Shown here: positions 1-6,782 of the stretch, piece by piece
Position numbering within the stretch: the first letter of the stretch is position 1
How the letters are laid out: every line of letters begins with the position of its first letter
Origin: Bryobacterales bacterium
GTDB lineage: Bacteria > Acidobacteriota > Terriglobia > Bryobacterales > Bryobacteraceae
Direction of reading: 5' to 3'
DNA: 6,947 bases
NCBI GenBank assembly: GCA_025462985.1
Contig: JAOAPP010000506.1
Coordinates: forward strand, 1-6,947
Notes under the pieces: generated by a model
What the model was told of the DNA's origin: nothing
Databases searched by the model: none
What the model saw: the letters and a program-made list of their open reading frames with translations, nothing else
Translations under genes and position numbers: made by a program

Positions 1-169
1 CGATTGCGATGGGCACCTTCTTGTGTCTGAAGCTTGAAGAGCTGAAATGCCATTTACGAGTCATCCCTTCGACACCGAGTCGATACTTCGCTAAATCCAA
101 TGTTCGCCGCGCGTGCGGGTAAACAGAGCAAAAGCACTGAAGACCACGTTTTAACTTCTTGCTATCCAG
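1..169. other. Unassigned sequence at the left edge
   Basis: No frame on either strand gives a recognisable protein of useful length, and I see no tRNA-like cloverleaf, terminator or strong promoter. It may be further decayed sequence continuous with the oxidoreductase fragment to its right. Confidence 0.5.
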
Positions 170-527
170 ATGGCGATCGTATTGCTCTCAATCGATAGAG
201 CGATGCTAGTAGAACATTCCTACGCCACCGATGAGATCAAGAAAGCGCGTCAATCCTCTCCGGGCCTGGTCATTCGCCAGAAGGAGCCGAACAACCTGGG
301 CGATGAGGGTGACGCCTTTTTCACTCCACCCGAGCTGTTCTACATACGCGGTCAATTCCGCGGCGCCGAAGTTACACCTCGTTTCCTAACTGCGCATCGA
401 TGGTGCGGTCAGGAATCCGTTCTCTCTCAGCTACCAGGAATTGCGAATCTTCAAAACCTACAAATCCTCCCTTCGTTTCGGCAACCATCAAATGTTTGAT
501 CCTCCGCCGGGTCGGCTCGGGCACTAA
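170..527 (+). pseudogene. Decayed N-terminal fragment of a sulfite-oxidase-like molybdopterin-dependent oxidoreductase
   Basis: One frame (170–499) carries LVIRQKEPNNLGD followed by FFTPPELFYIRGQF, which resembles the opening of sulfite-oxidase-family proteins (a 'VIREKEPLNLE ... TPNELFYVRSHF' pattern). Similarity then moves to the next frame (phase of position 351): APKLHLVS, a TAA stop at 387–389, then LRIDGAVRNPFSLSYQELR, the usual continuation of the same domain. The switch lies near 355–365 and fits a +1 or –2 indel; the stop sits where the family often has Tyr (TAC/TAT to TAA). Recognisable similarity spans about 236–446, roughly 70 residues of a family normally several times longer. 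The catalytic cysteine and the rest of the Moco domain are absent, so the product cannot be an active enzyme. The first ~20 codons from ATG 170 are not recognisable. The 109-aa frame could be predicted as a hypothetical protein, but the cross-frame homology argues against a real gene. Confidence 0.72.
487..500. promoter_or_regulatory. 14-bp inverted repeat upstream of the efflux operon (candidate operator)
   Basis: ATCAAA-TG-TTTGAT is a perfect 6-bp inverted repeat with a 2-nt centre, ending 39 nt before the permease ATG. It is the only clear symmetric element in the stretch between the pseudogene similarity and the operon. Position and symmetry would suit a dimeric repressor, but no regulator gene is present in the window and no convincing –35/–10 pair accompanies the site, so function is inference only. 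Confidence 0.3.
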
Positions 528-539
528 GGCGAAAGTGAT

Positions 540-3500
540 ATGTGGATAGTAAAGATTGCGCTCGAACGCCCCTATACGTTCGTCGTACTTGCCCTACTCA
601 TTCTTCTCGTCAGTCCGGTCGTTATCTTACAGACCCCGACCGACATCTTTCCGAATATCGACATACCGGTTGTTGCAGTCTCTTGGCAGTACTCGGGTAT
701 GAATGCCGAAGAGTTGGAAGGGCGGCTTACGACCGTCTACGAAAAGGTGCTGACGACGCTGGTCGATAACATCCAGCACATCGAATCAACGACAGTAAGT
801 GGAACTGCCGTCGTTAAAATCTTCCTGCAGCCTACGGCGAGCGTCGATCGCGCCAACGCGCAGGTCACCGCCGCCTCGCAGTCTATTTTGCGCCAGTTGC
901 CGCCGGGCACGCTACCGCCATTAATTGTTAACTACACGGCCTCCAGTGTACCGATCCTCCAACTCTCTCTTTCGGGCCCAGGATTGAGCGAGTCAGACCT
1001 GAATGATCTGGCTTTGAATTTCCTGAGGCCGCAACTCGTGACGATTCCCGGTGCGGCTGTCCCTTATCCTTACGGCGGAAAACAACGAGAGATCATGGTC
1101 AACCTGCAGGACGGACTGCTGCAATCCAAGGGATTGTCTCCGCAAGACGTAGTGAAAGCGGTCAGCGTGCAAAATGTCATAGCGCCCTCCGGAACAGCAA
1201 AGATCGATCAATTCGAGTACGACATCGCTACGAACTCTGCACCAAGGACCGTCGAGGAACTGAATAACCTGCCGGTCAAAGTCGTGGGCAACTCGACTAT
1301 CTACGTCAGAGATGTCTCACACGTTAGCGAAGGCTTCATCCCGCAGACCAACATCGTTCGTCAGGATGGCCGGCGCGGCGTTTTGGTCAGCGTGATCAAA
1401 GCCGGAGACGCGTCTACGCTCAGTGTTGTCCAAGGCATTCGCGACCTTCTTCCCCGCGTGCAGCAGACGCTTCCTCCGCAACTCAAGATCCAAGCGTTAG
1501 CGGACCAGTCCGTCTTCGTCCGTGCCGCCATCAGTGGGGTCGTCCGGGAAGCTGTCATTGCCGCCAGCCTCACGGCGCTGATGATCCTGATCTTCCTGGG
1601 AAGTTGGCGCAGCACCGTGATCATAGCGGTTTCTATCCCGTTGGCCATCTTGAGTTCGGTGATTATCCTGAGCCTCCTGCATCAAACCATCAATATGATG
1701 ACGCTCGGCGGTCTGGCTCTCGCCGTTGGCATCCTGGTAGATGACGCCACTGTAACCATTGAAAATATCACCCGTCACCTGGAGGAAGGCCAACCGCTGC
1801 ACGAGGGCATTCTGCAGGGCGCGGCACAAATCGCGGTACCTGCGCTAGTCTCCACTATTTGCATATGCATCGTGTTTCTTCCCATGTTCGCTTTGCAGGG
1901 TGTGGCGCACTATCTCTTTCAGCCGCTAGCCGAAGCCGTCATCTTCGCCATGCTCGCGTCGTACATCCTGTCGCGAACTTTGGTTCCAACCCTGGCGATG
2001 TACCTTCTCAAGCCCCCGGACGAAAATGCCGCTCGCTCGCGCAATCCCTTTACTCGAGCGCAGAAGGCATTCGATCGCAACTTTGAACGCTTTCGCTTAG
2101 CATACAAACGGTTGCTGACAGCGCTAATCGGAAGGAGAGTTCTTTTTGTTCCCGCCTTTCTTCTGGTCTGTCTTGCCGCCACCGCACTCATTCCATGGCT
2201 TGGGCAGGACTTCTTTCCGAGCGCGGATAGCGGTCAATTTATCCTTCACTTTCGCGCTAAGACGGGAATGCGGATCGAGGACACTGCGATGCTCTGCGAT
2301 TTAATCGAGCGCTCAATCCGCCGCGAAATTCCAGAACAGGAACTGGCGAGTATTACAGACAATATCGGCCTCCCTTATAGCCAGCTCAACTATATTTACA
2401 GCACATCTGGCGCCCTCGGTGCGGCGGATGCCGACATACTCGTCTCGCTCAACGAAAAGCACCATCCCACGCCCGAGTACGTCCGCAATCTGCGGAAGGT
2501 GTTGCCTGTTGAATTCCCCGGCAGCTCCTTCTACTTCTTGCCCGCGGACATGACCACTCAAATCCTCAACTTTGGACTCCCCGCTCCCGTAGATGTCCAG
2601 ATTGAGGGGCAGGACGTTCAGACAAACCACGACTTGGCCAACCGCGTACTTAGCCAGCTTCGGCATGTTGCCGGTCTGACTGACCTACGCATTCAGCAGG
2701 AGTTTGACTATCCCAGGTTTAACGTTGCTGTGGATCGAACCAAGGCAGCGCAAGGCGGCTACACAGACAGCGACATTACAAACAGCCTTCTCGTGGCATT
2801 GAGCGGCAGTTTTCAAACTATTCCAACCTTCTTCTTGAACTGGAAAAACGGTGTGCAATACGAGATGATCTCCCAGACTCCGCAGTATCGCATCCAGTCT
2901 TTGCAGGATGTCGGCAACATACCGATAACGTCGCCAGCCATGATTCATCCGGAAATTCTCTCCAATGTAGCCTCACTTAGTCGCGGAAGTGAGATGGAGG
3001 TGATGTCTCACTACAACATCCGCAGAGTAGTGGACATTTATGGCGCTGTTCAGGATCGCGACCTCGGGGCTGTGGGGCGGGATGTCACTCGCATCATCGA
3101 TAGCAATCGTAAGCTGCTGCCCCGCGGGAGTTTTTTTCGGATACGCGGGCAGCTTGACACCATGCGCTCGTCTTACCTGGGCTTGCTGGCCGGACTCGGA
3201 GTTGCGATCGTTTTGGTCTACTTCCTGATCGTCGTCAATTTCAAGTCCTTGCTTGATCCCTTCATCATCATCACGGCGCTCCCTGCCGCGTTGGCCGGCA
3301 TCATCGTTTTCCTGTTCCTCACTCACACTACGCTCAGCGTGCCCGCTCTCATGGGAGCCATTATGTGCATGGGTGTCGCCACGGCGAACAGCATTCTCGT
3401 GGTGGCATTTGCCACCGAACGTTTATCTGCCCACGGGAACCCGCTGGAAGCAGCCATCGAGGCCGGCTTTACGCGTTTTCGGCCGGTTCTCATGACCGCC

Positions 3501-3716
3501 CTCGCCATGATTATCGGCATGATCCCCATGGCCCTCGGCTTGGGCGACGGAGGCGAGCAAAATGCCCCGCTCGGCCGGGCCGTTGTGGGCGGCTTGCTCT
3601 GTGCCACGGTCGCCACGCTGGTATTTGTCCCCACGGTGTTTGGTCTGTTACATGGGATGCGCCTCTCTCATGGCAATAGCGATGACACAGAAAATCCCCA
3701 TGCCACTCATTTGTAA
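540..3716 (+). CDS. RND-family efflux transporter, inner-membrane permease subunit
   Basis: Proton-driven RND permease that takes substrates from the periplasm or outer leaflet and passes them to the adaptor/outer-membrane channel. Its 1058 aa are the normal full length. The N-terminus MWIVKIALERPY is canonical for the family and supports ATG 540; the ribosome site is weak (AAGG 526–529 or GAAAG 531–535). TM1 is about residues 13–30, followed by the typical DIFPNID (35–41) and the first porter/docking region. TM2–TM6 start near 338, and TM4 carries GGLALAVGILVDDATVTIEN with the proton-relay pair D401–D402. TM7 is about 534–555, then the second porter region, and TM8–TM12 run from about 880 to 1035. 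R979 and T986 (TRFRPVLMTAL) match AcrB R971 and T978. The AcrB K940 position is A949 (GVATANSIL). The sequence looks HAE1-like rather than a metal-type CzcA pump, but substrate is not predictable. It is the first gene of the operon, ahead of its adaptor. Confidence 0.95.
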   Translation: MWIVKIALERPYTFVVLALLILLVSPVVILQTPTDIFPNIDIPVVAVSWQYSGMNAEELEGRLTTVYEKVLTTLVDNIQHIESTTVSGTAVVKIFLQPTASVDRANAQVTAASQSILRQLPPGTLPPLIVNYTASSVPILQLSLSGPGLSESDLNDLALNFLRPQLVTIPGAAVPYPYGGKQREIMVNLQDGLLQSKGLSPQDVVKAVSVQNVIAPSGTAKIDQFEYDIATNSAPRTVEELNNLPVKVVGNSTIYVRDVSHVSEGFIPQTNIVRQDGRRGVLVSVIKAGDASTLSVVQGIRDLLPRVQQTLPPQLKIQALADQSVFVRAAISGVVREAVIAASLTALMILIFLGSWRSTVIIAVSIPLAILSSVIILSLLHQTINMMTLGGLALAVGILVDDATVTIENITRHLEEGQPLHEGILQGAAQIAVPALVSTICICIVFLPMFALQGVAHYLFQPLAEAVIFAMLASYILSRTLVPTLAMYLLKPPDENAARSRNPFTRAQKAFDRNFERFRLAYKRLLTALIGRRVLFVPAFLLVCLAATALIPWLGQDFFPSADSGQFILHFRAKTGMRIEDTAMLCDLIERSIRREIPEQELASITDNIGLPYSQLNYIYSTSGALGAADADILVSLNEKHHPTPEYVRNLRKVLPVEFPGSSFYFLPADMTTQILNFGLPAPVDVQIEGQDVQTNHDLANRVLSQLRHVAGLTDLRIQQEFDYPRFNVAVDRTKAAQGGYTDSDITNSLLVALSGSFQTIPTFFLNWKNGVQYEMISQTPQYRIQSLQDVGNIPITSPAMIHPEILSNVASLSRGSEMEVMSHYNIRRVVDIYGAVQDRDLGAVGRDVTRIIDSNRKLLPRGSFFRIRGQLDTMRSSYLGLLAGLGVAIVLVYFLIVVNFKSLLDPFIIITALPAALAGIIVFLFLTHTTLSVPALMGAIMCMGVATANSILVVAFATERLSAHGNPLEAAIEAGFTRFRPVLMTALAMIIGMIPMALGLGDGGEQNAPLGRAVVGGLLCATVATLVFVPTVFGLLHGMRLSHGNSDDTENPHATHL

Positions 3717-3734
3717 GTGGTCTTTAGCCGGAGT

Positions 3735-3741
3735 AAAGGAG
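3735..3741 (+). promoter_or_regulatory. Strong Shine-Dalgarno for the adaptor gene
   Basis: AAAGGAG lies 6 nt before ATG 3748. It fixes the start of the adaptor gene and is much better than the weak sites in front of the other two genes of the operon. Confidence 0.8.
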
Positions 3742-3747
3742 CAGTAA

Positions 3748-4965
3748 ATGGCAGCTGATGAGAGAAGCGAACCGCACCTTTATACTGCGGACGGAACCGC
3801 TCAGAAAAACCGCGGGCAAATAGGTTCCAGCAGAACGGCTTTATTACTAATTGCAGGGGCGGCTGTTGCACTCGGACTTTCCATCTTCTCCGGCATTCAC
3901 GGCCGAGTGAAAGCGGAATCTAACCTGCGACACGCGACGGAACGAGCGGCCGTTTCAGATGTCACCGTAGCCTGTCCGAAAGAAGCTTCGCCCACCGAGG
4001 AAGTGGTTCTACCCGGAGCCACACAGCCTTTCGTTTACTCTCCTATATATGCGCGAGCCAGTGGATATCTGGTGAAGTGGTATCGCGACATAGGCGCGCG
4101 CGTAAAGAAAGGTGAACTATTGGCTGTCATTGACACGCCTGAGCTGGACAAACAACTGGAGCAGGCGCGAGCAGACCTGGAGTCCGCAAAGTCGAATCTG
4201 GCATTGGCTAAGTCCACGGCCGAGCGCTGGCAGGGCCTGGTAAAGACGCGCTCTGTCTCCAAACAGTCAACCGACCAGGCCGTCGACAACCTCGGTGCAA
4301 TGCAATCATCAGTCAATTCGTACGCTGCCAATGCGCGCCGGCTAGAGGACCTGGTCTCGTTCGAGAAAGTCTACGCGCCCTTTGATGGAATCATCACCGT
4401 CCGCAATACAGATACCGGCTGGCTTATCGATGCTGGAGCCAACTCCTCCAGCAAGGAACTGTTTCAAGTTGCGCAGATCAGTACACTTCGCGTCTTCGTC
4501 GCCGTCCCCGAAGTCTATTCGCGCGCGGCGCGGGTAGGCGCGACGGCAACACTTACGCTCGATGAATTTCCAAACCAGACGTTTCGAGGAAAAGTCACCC
4601 GGACTTCCCACTCCATCGACATGGCGTCGCGAACCCTGAACACGGAAATAGATGTCGACAATCCTACGGGGCAACTATTTCCCGGGGCTTATGTGCAAGC
4701 TCATCTCAAGTTGCCCAGTCAGACCCGATCCGTGATCATTCCTTCGAACACCCTGCTATTTCGCTCTGAAGGTCTTCGCGTCGGTGTAGTTCGCAACGGC
4801 TGTGCGAAGTTGACTCCAATCACTATCGGTGTGGACTATGGCGCCACCGTAGAAGCGACTTCCGGGCTAACGCCAGAGGACATGGTAATCATCAATCCTT
4901 CTGACTCTTTGATCGACGGCACGCCGGTTCGAATTACACCGCCCGCGGTAGGCGCCACGCAATGA
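3748..4965 (+). CDS. Efflux RND transporter periplasmic adaptor subunit (membrane fusion protein)
   Basis: Adaptor that bridges the RND permease and the outer-membrane factor in the periplasm. The 405-aa protein has a short cytoplasmic N-terminus and one hydrophobic anchor at about 31–50 (ALLLIAGAAVALGLSIF), with no lipobox, so it should be an inner-membrane-anchored rather than lipidated adaptor. A half-lipoyl segment (ASGYLVKWYRDIGARVKKGE) leads into a short alpha-hairpin coiled coil (about 131–205, from TPELDKQLEQARADLESAK) and back to the second lipoyl half at YAPFDGIIT (from 209). The beta-barrel begins near LRVFVAVPEV (247 onward), and the membrane-proximal domain follows to the C-terminus. 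The gene starts 31 nt after the permease stop behind a good Shine-Dalgarno, and its stop overlaps the next start (ATGA), so all three genes are probably co-transcribed. Order permease–adaptor–OMF differs from the adaptor-first order of acrAB/mexAB. Confidence 0.95.
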   Translation: MAADERSEPHLYTADGTAQKNRGQIGSSRTALLLIAGAAVALGLSIFSGIHGRVKAESNLRHATERAAVSDVTVACPKEASPTEEVVLPGATQPFVYSPIYARASGYLVKWYRDIGARVKKGELLAVIDTPELDKQLEQARADLESAKSNLALAKSTAERWQGLVKTRSVSKQSTDQAVDNLGAMQSSVNSYAANARRLEDLVSFEKVYAPFDGIITVRNTDTGWLIDAGANSSSKELFQVAQISTLRVFVAVPEVYSRAARVGATATLTLDEFPNQTFRGKVTRTSHSIDMASRTLNTEIDVDNPTGQLFPGAYVQAHLKLPSQTRSVIIPSNTLLFRSEGLRVGVVRNGCAKLTPITIGVDYGATVEATSGLTPEDMVIINPSDSLIDGTPVRITPPAVGATQ

Positions 4966-6422
4966 AGCCTCTTCGCCTGCCTCCGGCCCTTCTCGTTTTA
5001 CTGCTGGCAGGTTGCACGGTCGGTCCGAAGTACAAGCAGCCCACGGTTCCCGTGACCCCTGCCTATAAGGAGCCGCCGCCTGATTCGTTCAAAGAATCAG
5101 ATCAATGGAAGACCGCCCACCCAAACGCGGATGCGCTGCGCGGCAATTGGTGGGAGATCTTTGGCGATTCTCAGTTGAATGCTCTGGAACAGCAGGTTAC
5201 CGTCTCCAATCAGACTCTGAAGATGGCGGAAGCGCGCTTCCGCCAGGCGCGCACCATGGTCCGTTACGACAGGGCATCGGAATTTCCCACAATCTCAGTA
5301 GCCCCAAGCATTGAATCCTTGCGCTATTCACCAAATCAACCATACTTTCCTTCCACCGCCGGTACCGCTCCCAGAGCAGGGTTCATCTTGCCATTCGACC
5401 TTTCCTATGAGGTTGACCTCTGGGGTCGCATACGCCGGACCGTCACCGCCGCCGGCGAGGAGGCGCAAGCTACTTCCGCTGATCTTCAGACTGTCGCTCT
5501 CAGTCTTCATGCCGAACTGGCGATGGACTATTTCGAGTTGCGCAGCGCCGATGCACAAAAAAGGTTGCTGGACGACACCGTGAAAGCTTATACCGATATG
5601 GTGCAACTCACCACGGACCTGTTTCACGGGGGCGCCGCGCCGGAGTCTGATCTCGTGCAGGCGCGAACGCAATTGGATACCGCGCGTGTGGAGGATACAG
5701 ATGTGGGCGTATTTCGGTCCCAATATGAACACGCCATCGCGATTTTGATTGGAAAACCCCCGGCTGATTTTGGTCTGCTGCCCTCGCCGCTTAACGTCGA
5801 ACCGCCGGTTATCCCGGTCGGCCTGCCCTCGCGGCTCTTGGAGCGGCGCCCCGACATCGCTGCCAGCGAGCGCCGCGTCGCCGAGGCGAATGAAGGAATC
5901 GGCATCGCGCGTGCGGCCTATTTCCCGAGCCTTGTTTTAAGCGCGACCGGTGGCTTTGAAGGAAGCTCCATCACAAACTGGTTTACCTGGCCTAGCCGGA
6001 TGTGGGCGGTTGGTCCTACCATGATGGAGACGCTCTTTGATGCTGGCCGACGCCGGGCCACATCAGAGTCAGCGCTGGCCAATTACGACGCTACCGTTGC
6101 TAACTACCGCGAGACCACACTCACTGCGGTTCAGCAGGTAGAGGACAATCTTTCCGCGCTTCGGATACTGGAACAAGAGGGGCTGCAGCAAAAAGAGGCA
6201 GTTGCCGAAGCGCGACCAGGAGTTCAGCTCTTCACTGATCGATTCCAGGCCGGTGTCGATCCCTACCTTCAGGTCGTCTCCGCTCAGACCATTGCCCTTC
6301 TGAACGAGCGGAACGAAGTCGACATTCTGCGGCGTCGCATGGACGCTAGCGTTCTCCTGATAAAGGGCCTTGGCGGAGGTTGGGACGTTTCCAAGTTACC
6401 CCAGATCAGCTCGATGCACTGA
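4962..6422 (+). CDS. Efflux transporter outer-membrane factor, NodT/TolC-superfamily lipoprotein
   Basis: Outer-membrane channel of the pump; trimers of this family form a beta-barrel plus a long periplasmic alpha-helical tunnel that docks on the adaptor. The start is set by the ATGA overlap with the adaptor stop and by the signal sequence that follows at once. There is no good Shine-Dalgarno, so translational coupling is likely. The N-terminus has a lipoprotein signal peptide with lipobox LAGC (predicted lipidated Cys18), followed by the family hallmark CTVGPKYKQP. Two OEP repeats are visible. The first holds AEARFRQAR and FDLSYEVDLWGRIRR (145 onward); the second begins at about residue 290 and holds LLERRPDIAASERRVAEAN, IARAAYFPSL, and a Q-rich late helix (LTAVQQVEDNLSALR). 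The length of 486 aa is normal for the family. Nothing is missing or interrupted. It pairs by position with the preceding permease and adaptor. Confidence 0.95.
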   Translation: MKPLRLPPALLVLLLAGCTVGPKYKQPTVPVTPAYKEPPPDSFKESDQWKTAHPNADALRGNWWEIFGDSQLNALEQQVTVSNQTLKMAEARFRQARTMVRYDRASEFPTISVAPSIESLRYSPNQPYFPSTAGTAPRAGFILPFDLSYEVDLWGRIRRTVTAAGEEAQATSADLQTVALSLHAELAMDYFELRSADAQKRLLDDTVKAYTDMVQLTTDLFHGGAAPESDLVQARTQLDTARVEDTDVGVFRSQYEHAIAILIGKPPADFGLLPSPLNVEPPVIPVGLPSRLLERRPDIAASERRVAEANEGIGIARAAYFPSLVLSATGGFEGSSITNWFTWPSRMWAVGPTMMETLFDAGRRRATSESALANYDATVANYRETTLTAVQQVEDNLSALRILEQEGLQQKEAVAEARPGVQLFTDRFQAGVDPYLQVVSAQTIALLNERNEVDILRRRMDASVLLIKGLGGGWDVSKLPQISSMH

Positions 6423-6424
6423 TT

Positions 6425-6450
6425 ACCGCTCTGCTTCTCAAGCGGGCGGT
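6425..6450 (+). terminator. Stem-loop just after the operon; possible terminator without a clear U-tract
   Basis: Two nt after the last stop codon lies a hairpin. ACCGC-TC (6425–6431), one bulged T (6432) and GCTT (6433–6436) pair with AAGC-GG-GCGGT (6440–6450) around a 3-nt CTC loop. That gives 11 pairs counting one T·G wobble. Only TTAT follows within the next bases, so it is not a textbook intrinsic terminator. It may instead act as an mRNA 3'-end stabiliser or a weak terminator. Confidence 0.45.
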
Positions 6451-6593
6451 TATGGGCAACAACAGCAGCCGTGATGCTCCGGAAATTCGATCTGCTTGAC
6501 TTTGTGCTGGTTCAATACCGCAGGCTAAGGCGTCTTGATAGTAACCAGGAAGATGCCGAGAACTCCGGATCCGTTGGGGTTCGTGCTGATGAT
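6451..6593. other. Intergenic stretch without a recognised gene
   Basis: This lies between the hairpin after the operon and the receptor fragment. A + frame is open from ATG 6474 into the receptor fragment, and a – strand frame covers the same bases. Neither gives a product I recognise, so it is probably decayed or non-coding DNA. Confidence 0.5.
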
Positions 6594-6782
6594 CTAACAG
6601 TGCGTGCGGCAGGATTCTAGCCATTCATCTTGAATGGTGTTCAGGTTCAAATCACCCAGGTGAGCAGACTGCAGATTCAGCTCGCGCTCAGAGGCAAAAA
6701 GGAACAGATCACGGTTAGGGCCGCGCCTTCTCTGCTTCAAACTGAGAACGCCACTCTCGCGCGCGCGACCTCGAGATTCTGA
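6594..6782 (+). pseudogene. Fragment of a TonB-dependent receptor (Oar-like) N-terminal domain, with in-frame stop
   Basis: In one frame the DNA reads LTVRAAGF, a TAG stop at 6618–6620, then PFILNGVQVQITQVSRLQIQ, ALRGKKEQITVRAAP and SLLQTENATLARA, ending at TGA 6780–6782. This matches the junction between the carboxypeptidase-regulatory-like (CarboxypepD_reg) domain and the plug region of large outer-membrane receptors common in Acidobacteriota, which show patterns such as 'YTVRVSAPGF..FV..GVQVQVGQVTRLDVQLAVG..TETVTV.AAAPLLQTE.ATLG'. Only about 60 residues of proteins usually near 1000 aa remain. There is no signal peptide, and the plug and barrel are missing. The same frame is open upstream to ATG 6474 (MLRKFDLLDFVLVQYRRLR...), but I recognise nothing there. 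The fragment's end overlaps the antisense aldo/keto reductase reading frame by 46 bp. Confidence 0.65.

Noticed and set aside
1..169. Possible signal-peptide-like – strand stretch (KTWSSVLLLCLPARAANIGF)
   Set aside because: No convincing start codon or ribosome site, and it stops after about 35 codons without a recognisable mature protein.
170..499. Treating the 109-aa frame as an intact small gene
   Set aside because: Its second half is out of frame with the family similarity, which continues in the next frame, so a broken gene explains it better.
1497..1829. Long antisense open frames within the permease gene (also 993–1211, 1361–1648, 2313–2666, 2973–3326, 3323–3634)
   Set aside because: They lie fully inside a well-supported gene, show no recognisable domain or start signal, and are expected in moderately GC-rich coding DNA.
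1858..1873. Short palindrome TGCATATGCA within the permease gene
   Set aside because: Only 10 bp and within codons for a transmembrane segment; not remarkable.
5328..5732. 134-aa antisense open frame within the outer-membrane factor gene
   Set aside because: No recognisable motif, and it is contained in a confident CDS; a shadow frame.
6406..6624. 72-aa – strand frame covering the operon 3' end and the intergenic stretch
   Set aside because: It runs antisense through the OMF C-terminus, the hairpin and the receptor fragment, and its sequence resembles nothing I know.
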